A stretch of 40,350 nucleotides of DNA from Nocardiopsis endophytica (lineage in GTDB: Bacteria; Actinomycetota; Actinomycetes; Streptosporangiales; Streptosporangiaceae), in the NCBI RefSeq assembly GCF_027706725.1, contig NZ_JAQFWQ010000064.1:1-40350 (forward strand), given 5' to 3'. The position numbers and the translations under genes were made by a program. This document shows positions 24,496 through 32,263 of this stretch, one piece after another (position 1 is the first letter of the stretch; every line of letters starts with the position of its first letter). The notes beneath the pieces were generated by a model that saw nothing but the letters and a program-made list of their open reading frames with translations, was not told the DNA's origin and made no database searches.

Positions 24496-25763
24496 GACGG
24501 CCTCCTCTCCGGCCGGGTCAGCACCACGGCCGTCTGGAACCCGCCGAAGCCGCTGCCCACGCTGAGCACGGTGTCGACGCGCTGGTCGCGGGCGGTCAGC
24601 GGGACGTAGTCCAGGTCGCACTCGGGGTCGGGCTCGGTCAGGTTGGCGGTGGGCGGCACGACGTCGTCGCGCATGGCCAGCACGCAGGCGGCGAGCTCGA
24701 TGGAGCCGATCGCGCCCAGGGAGTGCCCGACCATCGACTTGATCGAGCTGACCGGCACCGCGTGGGCGTGGTGCCCCAGGCTCCGCTTGACCGCCGCGGT
24801 CTCGTGGCGGTCGTTCTGCTTGGTGCCCGAGCCGTGGGCGTTGACGTAGTCGATGTCCTCGGGGGCGGTGCGGGCCTGGGCCAAGGCGTCGTCGATGGCC
24901 GCCGACATCTCCCGGCCGTCCGGCCGCAGCCCCGTCATGTGGAAGGCGTTGCACCGGTTGGCCGCCCCGGACACGTGGGCGAGGACCCGGGCGCCGCGGC
25001 GGGCCGCGTGCGCGGTGCTCTCCAGCACCAGGACCGCCGCCCCCTCGGCCAGGACGAAGCCGTCCCGGGTGCGGTCGAAGGGGCGCGACGCGCGCGCGGG
25101 GTCGCCGTCGGAGGGGGTGGTCGCCCGGATCGCGTCGAAGCAGGCCGCGGTGATCGGGGAGATCGGGGCGTCGGTGGCCCCGGCGACCACGACGTCGGCC
25201 TCCCCCTCGCGGATCAGCGCCAGCCCGTGGGCCACCGCGTCCAGCCCGGAGGTGCAGCCGGTGGACACCACGGCCGCGGGCCCCTCGGCCCCGGCGGTCC
25301 AGGCGACCTCGCGGGCGAAGGTGCTGGGCACGTGGAAGTCGTACAGGTGGGGCACGGCGTAGGCGTGGTCCACCTCCCAGTGCCGGCCGCCCCCGCTGAC
25401 CCGCACGTACTCGCGCTCCAGGCTCGTGGTGCAGCCGACCGCGCTGCCGATGCTCACCGCCGTGCGCTCCGGATCGGCCCCCGGGGCGATCCCGGCGTCC
25501 GCGAGCGCCTCGCGGGCCGCGGCCACCGCGAACTGGGCGGCCCGGTCCAGCCGGGCGGCGTCGGCCGGGGACAGGCCCGCCGCCGACGGGTCGAAGTCGC
25601 ACTCGGCGGCGACCCGGGAGCGGAACGGCGCGGGGTCGAAGGCGGTGATGGTGCGGGTCGCGGTGCGCCCGGAGGTGAGCAGGTCCCAGAAGGCGGGGAC
25701 GCCGACACCGCCCGGGGCGACCACGCCGAGACCGGTGACCGCGGCCGCGGCCGGGGCGGTCAC
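24492..25763 (-). CDS. Ketosynthase alpha 1 (set 1)
   Basis: A 423-residue type II PKS condensing enzyme with complete catalytic residues: Cys170 ([12 protein letters not shown]), His310 (NAHGSGT), Lys342 and His347 ([11 protein letters not shown]). It condenses malonyl-ACP into a poly-beta-keto chain with CLF1. The GTG start overlaps the cupin stop by 4 nt. The gene order cupin, KS, CLF, ACP, aromatase is that of tcmJKLMN. Confidence 0.95.
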   Translation of the reverse strand: MTAPAAAAVTGLGVVAPGGVGVPAFWDLLTSGRTATRTITAFDPAPFRSRVAAECDFDPSAAGLSPADAARLDRAAQFAVAAAREALADAGIAPGADPERTAVSIGSAVGCTTSLEREYVRVSGGGRHWEVDHAYAVPHLYDFHVPSTFAREVAWTAGAEGPAAVVSTGCTSGLDAVAHGLALIREGEADVVVAGATDAPISPITAACFDAIRATTPSDGDPARASRPFDRTRDGFVLAEGAAVLVLESTAHAARRGARVLAHVSGAANRCNAFHMTGLRPDGREMSAAIDDALAQARTAPEDIDYVNAHGSGTKQNDRHETAAVKRSLGHHAHAVPVSSIKSMVGHSLGAIGSIELAACVLAMRDDVVPPTANLTEPDPECDLDYVPLTARDQRVDTVLSVGSGFGGFQTAVVLTRPERRPS

Positions 25764-26203
25764 GGCGCGTCCCCCACCCGGGGCGGGGCCTGGTCGGCGA
25801 AGGGGGCGGGCTCGGTCTCCTCGTGCCCCTCCTCAGGGGTGGGGGCGAGCGGCCCGTCGAACAGGACGCACACCGCCTCCCCGTCGCCGGTGTTCTCCAG
25901 GCGGTGGGGGCGGCCCCGGGGGATGAACGCCGCCTGCCCGCCCTCCAGGTCGGTGCGCCGCCCTCCGCCGGTCAGGGCGATGCCGCCGCGCACCACGTAC
26001 AGGAACTCGTCGGAGTGCGGGTGGCGGTGTTCGGACATGGACTCGCGCGGGGCGAGGGTGAGCGTGGCGAGGAAGCCCGCCCGGCTCCGGGTCGCGGCCG
26101 GGCCGAGCAGGACCCGCAGCGCGCCTCCGTACCGGCCGCTGGGCCGGACGGAGGCGGGCGAGGCCACGGTCCACGGTTCGGGGGTGGGGATCGCGGGAGC
26201 CAT
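25760..26203 (-). CDS. TcmJ-like cupin
   Basis: A 147-residue single-domain cupin. Metal-ligand motif one is [10 protein letters not shown] (58-67), which supplies the His, His and Glu; motif two is [10 protein letters not shown]. TcmJ/CurC relatives accompany many non-reducing type II PKSs and improve correct cyclisation; their precise reaction is unclear. AAGGAG lies 8 nt before ATG 26203. It is the first gene of the eight-gene set 1 operon. Confidence 0.88.
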   Translation of the reverse strand: MAPAIPTPEPWTVASPASVRPSGRYGGALRVLLGPAATRSRAGFLATLTLAPRESMSEHRHPHSDEFLYVVRGGIALTGGGRRTDLEGGQAAFIPRGRPHRLENTGDGEAVCVLFDGPLAPTPEEGHEETEPAPFADQAPPRVGDAP

Positions 26204-26235
26204 TCCCGTCACTCCTTCGATCGGACGTGGGAGGG

Positions 26236-26262
26236 CGCGTGGGCCCGGTGTGGGCCCACGCG
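26236..26262. promoter_or_regulatory. Hairpin in the leader of the PKS set 1 operon
   Basis: Perfect 11-bp stem CGCGTGGGCCC / GGGCCCACGCG with a 5-nt loop, 33 bp upstream of the cupin start and downstream of the M23 stop. It could terminate transcription from the M23 gene, attenuate or stabilise the PKS transcript, or be an operator. Confidence 0.55.
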
Positions 26263-26277
26263 GCCCCGTCGGCGTCC

Positions 26278-26320
26278 ATCGTCGGCGCGGGGGATCCAGC
26301 ATCGCTTCAGCGCCGGTTCA
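26278..26320 (-). promoter_or_regulatory. Candidate SARP-dependent promoter of PKS set 1
   Basis: On the minus strand three heptamers TGAACCG, TGAAGCG and TGGATCC follow each other at exact 11-bp periods (4-bp spacers). Eight bp later comes the -10-like GACGAT. SARP activators are known to bind heptameric direct repeats with 11-bp periodicity, with the last repeat about 8 bp from the -10 box. The predicted transcript starts about 65 nt before the cupin ATG. Confidence 0.55.
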
Positions 26321-26340
26321 CCCCCGGTGGGGGCAAGGGG

Positions 26341-26967
26341 TCACAGGTGGCAGTTGTCGCTCTCGACCAGGGCCATCTCGGGGCGCCTGGGCGGCACGAA
26401 CTCCCCGCCCAGCAGGTGCAGCGGGGCCATCCGGCCGAAGGCCCACTGCTCGAAGTGCAGGTGGGGCCCGGTCGGGTCGTCGGGGGTGAGCCCCACGCCG
26501 CCCACCGTGCCGACCTGCTCCCCCGCGTGCACCCGGGTGCCGCGGCGGGGCATGCTCTCGACGGGCATGTGGTAGTAGCGGCTCTCCCACCCGCGCCCGT
26601 GGTAGATCCGCAGCAGCGAGACACCGGCGTACTGGCTGTCCGGCGGCTGCACGGCCGCCTCGATCACGTAGCCGGCGGCCGCGGCCGCCACGGCCGCCCC
26701 CTCGCTCGGGGAGCCGTCGGCGCGGCGCCAGTCGACCTGGCGGTCCGGCTCCCAGTGCCAGTCGTGGGTGTAGGCGTGCCACTCCTCGCCGCAGGGGAAG
26801 GGGACGAAGAACCGCGGCCGGCAGCGCTCGGCCTTCGCGGAGACGCCCTCCGAGGCGGAGGCGGGTGCGGGGGACAGCAGTACGGGGGCGGCCGCCGCGG
26901 CGGCGGTGAGCCCCAGGGCGGCCCTTCGGGAGAACCCCGTCGCGGGAGGAGTGTCGGAACCGTTCAC
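26341..26967 (-). CDS. Secreted M23-family (LytM-like) peptidase
   Basis: A 208-residue protein with a twin-arginine-type signal (FSRRAALGLTAAAAAAP, about 12-28, cleavage near ASA). An M23 domain follows, containing the zinc motif GPHLHFE (His169, His171) and an earlier QVDW/Asp site in an atypical context. It probably trims peptidoglycan. GTG 26967 has AAAGGA about 7 nt upstream; in-frame ATGs at 26988 and 27015 would spoil the signal peptide. It is downstream of the PadR gene and has no evident polyketide role. Confidence 0.72.
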   Translation of the reverse strand: MNGSDTPPATGFSRRAALGLTAAAAAAPVLLSPAPASASEGVSAKAERCRPRFFVPFPCGEEWHAYTHDWHWEPDRQVDWRRADGSPSEGAAVAAAAAGYVIEAAVQPPDSQYAGVSLLRIYHGRGWESRYYHMPVESMPRRGTRVHAGEQVGTVGGVGLTPDDPTGPHLHFEQWAFGRMAPLHLLGGEFVPPRRPEMALVESDNCHL

Positions 26968-27052
26968 GGCGCATCCTTTCCTCGGCATACCCTGCTCATT
27001 CGCCAAGGAATTCATTCAGCGCGGCGCACCGCCTGTAAAGGAGATCCGGATG

Positions 27053-27409
27053 CTATGTATCCAAAGTGGCAGGCGCGCTCCCCCGCCCGGCGGCCCCGTC
27101 GAGGACGCGGGTCACCACCGACGCGATCCGGTGCCAGGCGTCCCGCTCCTCCTCCAGCACCGACCGCCCCGCCGGGGTGAGCCGGTAGACGCGGCGCCGC
27201 CGACCGCCCCCCGTCGACCACCGGCTGTCCAGCAGTCCGCCCCGCTCAAGGCGGTGCAGCGCCGGGTAGACGGTGCCGGAGGCCAGGTCGATCTCGCCGC
27301 CGCTGTGCCGCCGGAGGCGGTCGACGACGTCGTAGCCGTGCAGGGGGCCGTCGGCCAGGACCGCGAGCAACAGGCCGTCCAGGTGGCCGCGGAGGACTTC
27401 TGCTCGCAT
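27053..27409 (-). CDS. PadR-family transcriptional regulator
   Basis: A 118-residue PadR winged-helix protein. Typical features are LLAVLADGPLHGYDVVDRL, SGTVYPALHRLERGGLL (recognition helix) and RRRVYRLTPAGR (wing). PadR repressors usually respond to small aromatic ligands or drugs, so this could sense the product. It lies 92 bp downstream of the flavin reductase gene; two CCGCGGTA elements (27484-27528) lie upstream. It may control the antiporter/reductase operon and itself. Confidence 0.87.
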   Translation of the reverse strand: MRAEVLRGHLDGLLLAVLADGPLHGYDVVDRLRRHSGGEIDLASGTVYPALHRLERGGLLDSRWSTGGGRRRRVYRLTPAGRSVLEEERDAWHRIASVVTRVLDGAAGRGSAPATLDT

Positions 27410-27483
27410 GAGGGGAACCTGCCCGAAAGTCGCATGGTCACGGGGTGCGGGCCGGGCCCCGTTCCTCCGCCATTACTCGGTGA

Positions 27484-27528
27484 TACCGCGGCCTGGCCGT
27501 TTCACAAAGTGTAATACTCGCCGCGGTA
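27484..27528. promoter_or_regulatory. Pair of inverted CCGCGGTA elements upstream of padR
   Basis: TACCGCGG at 27484-27491 and CCGCGGTA at 27521-27528 face each other across 29 bp. The second lies within the last codons of the flavin reductase gene. The same octamer occurs four times around the antiporter/kinase 2 divergent promoter, which suggests a shared operator. Confidence 0.4.
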
Positions 27529-28008
27529 GAAGAGCAAAGGGGGCTTTCCGTCATCGGGGTGTAGCGTGACGACACGACCGATTGACGCATCGTGGTCGCC
27601 CAGTTCGATCGTGCGCAGCACCGTGCATTCGATCACCCGGGCCGCGCCGGAGATGACCGGCGCCCCCGTGGTCCCCGGCCGCCAGCGGGTGGCGGCGAAC
27701 CGGTCCCGCCCCGGCCGCGCGAAGCGGTCCGCGATCTCGGCCTGGTCCTCGGCCAGGATGTTCACCGCGAAACTCGTCGCCGCCGCGAACAGCGGGCGCA
27801 GCTGCGAGCGGTGGTCGGTGCAGAACTGCACCAGCGGCGGCGACAGCGACAGCGTCGAGAAGGAGTTCGCGGTCATCCCGACCGGCCCGCGGGGCGTCGG
27901 GGCGGTGATCACGGTGACACCGGTGGGGAAGGCGCCCAGGGCGGAGCGGAGCTCCCGGGCATCGGCGACGGGGGCGGGGGCCGGGTCGGTGTGGGCGGTC
28001 GAGGTCAT
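27502..28008 (-). CDS. Flavin reductase (FMN/FAD:NAD(P)H)
   Basis: A 168-residue flavin reductase-like protein. Family motifs are LGAFPTGVTVITA near 24-36, GMTANSFSTLSLSPPLV near 43-59, and FAVNIL. It probably supplies reduced FAD to the halogenase at 32352 or another two-component enzyme. ATG 28008 overlaps the antiporter stop by 4 nt, so the two are co-translated. The C-terminal codons (TAT, ACT, TTG) are unusually AT-rich. Confidence 0.87.
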   Translation of the reverse strand: MTSTAHTDPAPAPVADARELRSALGAFPTGVTVITAPTPRGPVGMTANSFSTLSLSPPLVQFCTDHRSQLRPLFAAATSFAVNILAEDQAEIADRFARPGRDRFAATRWRPGTTGAPVISGAARVIECTVLRTIELGDHDASIGRVVTLHPDDGKPPLLFYRGEYYTL

Positions 28009-29300
28009 GGGGTCACCTCACGGTGCTGGGGTCGGTCCGGGGGGAAGGGGGGCCGCCGCCTGCGCTCCAGGGCGTCCTGGAGCCGCAGCAGCGGACCGGT
28101 CATCGCCGTGGTGGCCAGGGCCACCACGACCAGGACGGTGAACAGGTCGGCGGAGATGATCCCGGCGCGCAGGCCGAGGTCGGCGACGATGAGCTCGGTC
28201 AGGCCGCGGCAGTTCATCAGCACGCCCAGGCGCGCGGCCTCGCCCCGGGGGAGCCCGGCCAGCCGGGCCCCGGCCGCCGTGCCCGCGAACTTGGAGCCCA
28301 GGGCGACGGCGAGCACGGCCGCGGGGACCGCCCACCCGTGTGCGCCCAGGGCGCCGAAGGAGGCGCTCATGCCCACGGTCGCGAAGTAGATCGGGAGCAG
28401 GGCGGCCGAGGCGAACGCGCGGATCGGCGCGGCGCCGCGCCCCGCGCCCGGGCCGCGGCGCGGAAGGACCGCCCCGAACAGGAACGCGCCGAACGCCGCG
28501 TGGACGCCGATCGCCTCGGTCGCCGCGCCCGCGGCCACGGCGCCGGCCACCGCGATCGCGGCGAACGACGCGTCCGGCGCGCCCGCCCGGTCCAGCGCCG
28601 TGAACACGGCGGACAGCAGCGGGCGCACGGCGCCCGCCATCAGCGCGGTGAACACCGCCGCCAGGACGGCCGGCCAGGCGGCGCCGAGCGCGGTGCCCGC
28701 GCCGGCCAGGGCCAGGACCAGGGCCAGCACCGCCCAGGACAGGGCGTCGATCACCACCGCGGACAGCAGCGCCAACCGCTCCGTGCGACCGCCGGCTCTC
28801 CCGGAGCCGGCCAGCATCCGGGCCAGTACCGGGACCGCCGTGACCGCCAGCGCGACCCCGAGGAAGAGGGAGAACACCGGCCGGGAGGCGTCTGGGCCCG
28901 CGAGGTCGGCGTACAGCGGCACGGCCAGCGCGGCCCCGCACACCAGCGGTACCAGGGCCGAGCCCGCCGCCACCGCGCCGACCCCCGAGGGGCGGCGCGT
29001 CCCCACCGGGTCCAGCTCCCAGCCCAGCAGCATCATGAAGCACACCAGCCCGAGCTGGGCGGCGAGCCCGAGGGGGCCGGCCGCCTCGCCGGAGACCGGC
29101 GCGGGCAGGCCCGCGGCCAGGGCCGCCGGACCCAGCAGCAGGCCCGCGGTGATCTCGCCGACCACGGCCGGCTGGCCCAGGCGCCGGGCCAGGGCGCCCA
29201 GGCCGTGCGCCGCGGCGAGCACCACGGCGACCGCCGCCAGCAGATGCGCCGCCGGGGACACCGGTACCGCCGGGGGCAGCGCCGCGAGCACTGCGGTCAT
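28005..29300 (-). CDS. CPA2-type Na+/H+ (cation:proton) antiporter
   Basis: A 431-residue integral membrane protein with about 12 segments and the Na_H exchanger fold: GEITAGLLLGP near 48-58 and FLFGAVLPRRG near 288-298. It may maintain pH or expel a charged product; cation/proton antiporters accompany some aromatic polyketide clusters. GGAGAGG precedes ATG 29300. It heads the operon antiporter-flavin reductase and is divergent from kinase 2. Confidence 0.85.
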   Translation of the reverse strand: MTAVLAALPPAVPVSPAAHLLAAVAVVLAAAHGLGALARRLGQPAVVGEITAGLLLGPAALAAGLPAPVSGEAAGPLGLAAQLGLVCFMMLLGWELDPVGTRRPSGVGAVAAGSALVPLVCGAALAVPLYADLAGPDASRPVFSLFLGVALAVTAVPVLARMLAGSGRAGGRTERLALLSAVVIDALSWAVLALVLALAGAGTALGAAWPAVLAAVFTALMAGAVRPLLSAVFTALDRAGAPDASFAAIAVAGAVAAGAATEAIGVHAAFGAFLFGAVLPRRGPGAGRGAAPIRAFASAALLPIYFATVGMSASFGALGAHGWAVPAAVLAVALGSKFAGTAAGARLAGLPRGEAARLGVLMNCRGLTELIVADLGLRAGIISADLFTVLVVVALATTAMTGPLLRLQDALERRRRPPFPPDRPQHREVTP

Positions 29301-29329
29301 GGGCCTCTCCTGTCCTCCGGGACAGGTGG

Positions 29330-29361
29330 ATGCTAGGCGCCTACGCCCGCCGCGGTATTCC
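29330..29361 (-). promoter_or_regulatory. Antiporter promoter overlapped by a CCGCGGTA element
   Basis: A minus-strand -10 box TAGCAT lies at 29330-29335, 30 bp upstream of the antiporter ATG. Seventeen bp further upstream the -35 position is ATACCG, which is part of the 15-bp element CCGCCGCGGTATTCC (29347-29361). An exact copy of this 15-mer recurs at 29651-29665. A regulator bound here would touch the -35 region. Confidence 0.5.
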
Positions 29362-29404
29362 CGCATCCGGATGAGCTGCGGCCTGGCCCCGAGGCGGGCC
29401 GCTT

Positions 29405-29444
29405 CCTACCGCGGGAGGTGGAGGGGTGCGCCCGCCGCGGTAGG
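29405..29444. promoter_or_regulatory. 10-bp inverted repeat CCTACCGCGG / CCGCGGTAGG
   Basis: Perfect 10-bp arms at 29405-29414 and 29435-29444 with a 20-bp spacer, in the middle of the divergent region between the antiporter and kinase 2 genes. The octamer CCGCGGTA is shared with 29347-29361, 29651-29665 and the pair upstream of padR. Probable operator. Confidence 0.5.
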
Positions 29445-29570
29445 GCTACCACTTTCGGGGAACGCCGCTCACCCGTCGGCGGGAGCACGGCGCACCGGAC
29501 GGGCGGGCGCCGGGAACTTCCGGGGAATTCCCCCTCCCCCCTTGAATCGGAAAGGGGGCCGAGGTGTGCA

Positions 29571-29634
29571 TTGTGCGCCCCCGGCGCACTTTCTAGCATT
29601 TCCAGTGAATGGCGTACTCCCGATGGAGTACGCC
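29571..29634 (+). promoter_or_regulatory. Kinase 2 promoter with downstream 24-bp palindromic operator
   Basis: TTGTGC (29571-29576) and TAGCAT (29594-29599) are exactly 17 bp apart, a strong vegetative-type promoter. The perfect palindrome GGCGTACTCC-CGAT-GGAGTACGCC at 29611-29634 covers about +5 to +28, the position of a repressor operator. A 15-bp CCGCCGCGGTATTCC element follows at 29651-29665. A further 12-bp palindrome GGGGAATTCCCC lies upstream at 29522-29533. Confidence 0.6.
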
Positions 29635-29717
29635 GGACGGAGAGATCGCCCCGCCGCGGTATTCCGGAGACGGAGAGAATCGCTCGCGCGGCGGAGTCCA
29701 CCCAGAGGGGGTTCGGA

Positions 29718-30491
29718 GTGTGGAGCATTCTTCTCGCGGCCGGGGGAGCCGCCGCGGCCGCGGCGGCAGCGGCGCGCGCCACCGGCGCCCGGCGCGTCGC
29801 CGCGGCGCTGGAGGAGGACCGCCGCAGGGACCGTGCGCGGCTGTCGCGCCAGCTCCATGACGCGGTCGGGCACGGACTCACCCTGATCAGCCTGCACGCC
29901 CGGCGGGCCGACGGGGACGCCGAGGCGCTGCGGGCGGTGGACGAGGAGGCCCGGCGCACCATGGAGGCCATGGCCGCCATCATGGCCTCGCTGCGCGACG
30001 GGGCCGCCTGCGGCTCCCCCGCCGCCGGAGGCGGCGGCGAGCACGGGCCGCCCCCCGAGGAGCGCATCCGCCGGTGCGTCGCCGACCTGCGCCGGGCCGG
30101 GGTGCGCGTGCGCCTGGACCTGGAACCGGGCGGACTGCCGCTGGCCCCGGGGCCCTCCCGGGTCGCCGAGCGGGTGGTCCGCGAGGCCGTGCTGAACGGC
30201 GCCAAGCACGCGCCGGGACGCCCGGTGCGGGTGCGCGTGGCCGTCGGCGGGCACGTGCAGATCTCGGTGTCGGTGCCGCAGGGGCGGCCCGGGGAGTCCG
30301 GACCGCCCGGAACCGGCACCGGCCTGTCCGGCCTGGCCGAGACGGTGGCCGACACCGGGGGCGTGCTGCTGCACGGGGCCGTCCCCCAGGGCGGCCACCT
30401 GCTGATCGCCCGCATCCCCGCCGCCGGTCCGGCGCGGCCCGTCGCCGCGGCCGCGCCCGCGGCCGCCCTGGCCTCCGGGGGGACGCGGTGA
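29718..30491 (+). CDS. Membrane-anchored sensor histidine kinase 2
   Basis: A 257-residue HisKA_3-type kinase with one N-terminal Ala-rich membrane segment (about 2-22). The phosphoacceptor is His46 (LSRQLHDAVGHG) and the N-box is VREAVLNGAKHAPG. The ATPase G1 box, normally DxGxG, is not evident in the sequence VSVPQGRPGESG, though GTGTGLSGLAE is present. ATP binding may therefore be altered. GTG 29718 has GAGGGGG 7 nt upstream; the frame extends upstream but through operator sequence. Its stop overlaps response regulator 2 by 4 nt. Confidence 0.78.
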   Translation: MWSILLAAGGAAAAAAAAARATGARRVAAALEEDRRRDRARLSRQLHDAVGHGLTLISLHARRADGDAEALRAVDEEARRTMEAMAAIMASLRDGAACGSPAAGGGGEHGPPPEERIRRCVADLRRAGVRVRLDLEPGGLPLAPGPSRVAERVVREAVLNGAKHAPGRPVRVRVAVGGHVQISVSVPQGRPGESGPPGTGTGLSGLAETVADTGGVLLHGAVPQGGHLLIARIPAAGPARPVAAAAPAAALASGGTR

Positions 30492-31252
30492 GCGCGGCGG
30501 TGCGGGTGGTGATCGCCGACGACCAGCCCCTCGTGCGCAGCGGCCTGGTCGCGACCCTGTCCGGGACGGGCGGCATCGAGGTCGTCGGCGAGGCCGAGGA
30601 CGGACGGGACGCGGTCCGGGCCGCCCGGCTGCTCCAGCCCGACGTGGTGCTGATGGACCTGAGCATGCCCCGCATGGACGGCATCGAGGCCACCCGGCGG
30701 ATCCGGGAGGACCCGCGGCTGTCCGCCACCCGGGTGCTGGTGCTGTCCGCCTACGGCGACGACGAGCGCGTCTTCGGCGCGCTGCGGGCCGGGGCCGGCG
30801 GGTTCGTGCTGAAGAACAGCGCGCCCGAACGCGTCGCCGAGGCGGTCGACGAGGTGCTGCGCGGCGGCTCCTACCTGTCGCCGGCCGTCGCCGGGAGCGT
30901 CGTCCGGGAGGTGCTGGAGCGGCCCGCGGCGCCCGCGATCGGGGCCCCCGAGATGGTCCGGCTCACCGACCGCGAACTGGAGGTCTTCCGCCACCTGGTC
31001 GGCGGGCTGCGCAACGACGAGATCGCCGACGCGCTGAACGTCGGCGAGAGCACCGTCAAATCGCACGTCCAGCACCTGTACCGCAAGCTCGGCGTGCGCG
31101 ACCGCGTGCAGGTCGTCGTCTACGCCTACGAGCACGGCCTGGTGCACCCGGGCGTGGGCCCGGTCTCCCCCCAGGGGACGAGCCCGGCGCTGGACCGCCG
31201 TACCGGCGCCGTCCCCCCGCGGCCTGATGGAAGAACGGCCGCCGGACATTAG
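30488..31252 (+). CDS. LuxR-type response regulator 2
   Basis: A 254-residue NarL-type regulator. The receiver has Asp11-Asp12, phosphoacceptor Asp57 (VVLMDLSMPRMDG) and Lys109 (FVLKNSAPE). A LuxR helix-turn-helix follows at about 160-222 (LTDRELEVFRHLV...GESTVKSHVQHLYRKLG), then a Pro/Arg-rich tail. The GTG start is translationally coupled to kinase 2. The pair forms a second two-component system in the cluster. Confidence 0.87.
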   Translation: MSAAVRVVIADDQPLVRSGLVATLSGTGGIEVVGEAEDGRDAVRAARLLQPDVVLMDLSMPRMDGIEATRRIREDPRLSATRVLVLSAYGDDERVFGALRAGAGGFVLKNSAPERVAEAVDEVLRGGSYLSPAVAGSVVREVLERPAAPAIGAPEMVRLTDRELEVFRHLVGGLRNDEIADALNVGESTVKSHVQHLYRKLGVRDRVQVVVYAYEHGLVHPGVGPVSPQGTSPALDRRTGAVPPRPDGRTAAGH

Positions 31253-31289
31253 CGTCGTCATCCGGTCCCTCCCGGAATGCGAGGAGAGA

Positions 31290-31634
31290 ATGGACAACAG
31301 AACGCTGATCGTCGCGCGCATCGACGCGGCCGACCGGCCGAGGATCGCCGAATGCTTCGCCGAATCCGACGCCACCCACCTGCCCGAGGCGCTGGGGGTG
31401 AGGCGGCGGATCCTGTTCGGATACCAGGACCTGTACTTCCACTACATCGAATTCTCCGGGGACGGCCGCGCCGCCATGGAGCGCGGGGCCCAGGACCCCG
31501 AATTCGCCCGGGTCAGCCAGAGGCTGCGCCCGTTCGTCGAGCCCTACGACCCGCAGATCTGGCGCAGCCCCGCCGATGCCGTGGCGACCCCCTTCTACCG
31601 GTGGACCGGTCCGGAGCCGGGCACCGCGCCGTGA
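31290..31634 (+). CDS. TcmI/WhiE-ORFVII-type polyketide cyclase
   Basis: A 114-residue cyclase: RTLIVARID at the start, IAECFAESDATHLPEALGVRRRILFGYQDLYFHYIEF in the first half, and EPYDPQIWRSPADAVATPFYRW at the end. The RSPxDA...FYRW ending is typical of cyclases from pentangular polyphenol and spore-pigment clusters. GAGGAGAG precedes ATG 31290. It lies 37 bp after response regulator 2, in the same operon. Confidence 0.89.
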   Translation: MDNRTLIVARIDAADRPRIAECFAESDATHLPEALGVRRRILFGYQDLYFHYIEFSGDGRAAMERGAQDPEFARVSQRLRPFVEPYDPQIWRSPADAVATPFYRWTGPEPGTAP

Positions 31635-31649
31635 CCGCCCCCGCCTTCC

Positions 31650-31675
31650 CCCGGCGCCCCCGCAGGGGCGCCGGG
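31650..31675 (+). terminator. Hairpin at the end of the cyclase gene
   Basis: Perfect 11-bp stem CCCGGCGCCCC / GGGGCGCCGGG with loop CGCA, 15 nt after the cyclase stop. Its last base is the first base of the proposed GTG of the next gene, so it could terminate transcription or mask that start. Confidence 0.65.
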
Positions 31676-32238
31676 TGAGGCCGCCCGAGGCGGCCGAGCA
31701 CGCGCTGGCCGGTGCCGCCGAGGTCGTCGCCGTCCTGGACGGCCTCCCCGAATCGCTGGCCGTCGCCGACTGGGCGGCCCGGGCCGCCGCCCGGTCCCGG
31801 GCCCGTCTGCTGGCGGCGCTGGTCATGCCGGCCCGCTGGCCGCTGGACCTGAGCCTGCTCACCCTCGCCCCCATGGACGCCGCCGACCTGCAGACGCGCT
31901 GGGAGTACGCCGCGTCCGCCGGGGCCGAGCTGGAGGCGCTGACCGCCCCGCTGGCGGTGGACTGGGAGCTGCGCGAGGTCCTGCCCGCGGACCGGACGCG
32001 CCCCGGGGCGCTCCTGGCCGGGGCCGCCGCCCCCGTCGTCGTCCTGCCCCACCGCTCCGACCGCGCCCTGCTGCGCGCCCGGCGCCGCCTGGGCGTGCCC
32101 GTGCTGGGCGTCCACCCGGACCTTGGGTGCGTCGCCGTGCACGCCGGGCCGGTGGGCGCGGGGCGGACACCGCCCTTCCAAAGACGAGCCCCGTTCTCCC
32201 CCGTGCAGCGGACGACCCGCCGCCGCCCGCCCGGCTAG
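31675..32238 (+). CDS. UspA-like (universal stress-like) protein, tentative
   Basis: A 187-residue protein with a weak universal-stress fold pattern: VVAVLDGLPESLAVADWAARAAARSRARLLAALV (about 16-49) resembles the first strand and helix, and LLAGAAAPVVVLP the final strand. The ATP-binding GxxGS motif is not clear, and the C-terminal 40 residues are Arg/Pro-rich. GTG 31675 is the only reasonable start, with AGGGG upstream inside the hairpin. Role unknown; it lies between a cyclase and the halogenase operon. Confidence 0.5.
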   Translation: MRPPEAAEHALAGAAEVVAVLDGLPESLAVADWAARAAARSRARLLAALVMPARWPLDLSLLTLAPMDAADLQTRWEYAASAGAELEALTAPLAVDWELREVLPADRTRPGALLAGAAAPVVVLPHRSDRALLRARRRLGVPVLGVHPDLGCVAVHAGPVGAGRTPPFQRRAPFSPVQRTTRRRPPG

Positions 32239-32263
32239 CGTCGCCCACGTCCCGCCGAGATCC

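Noticed and set aside
23245-25602. 785-residue KS-CLF fusion
   Set aside because: The N-terminal part is a shadow of KS-alpha1. The GTG at 24495 overlapping the KS stop is the normal CLF start.
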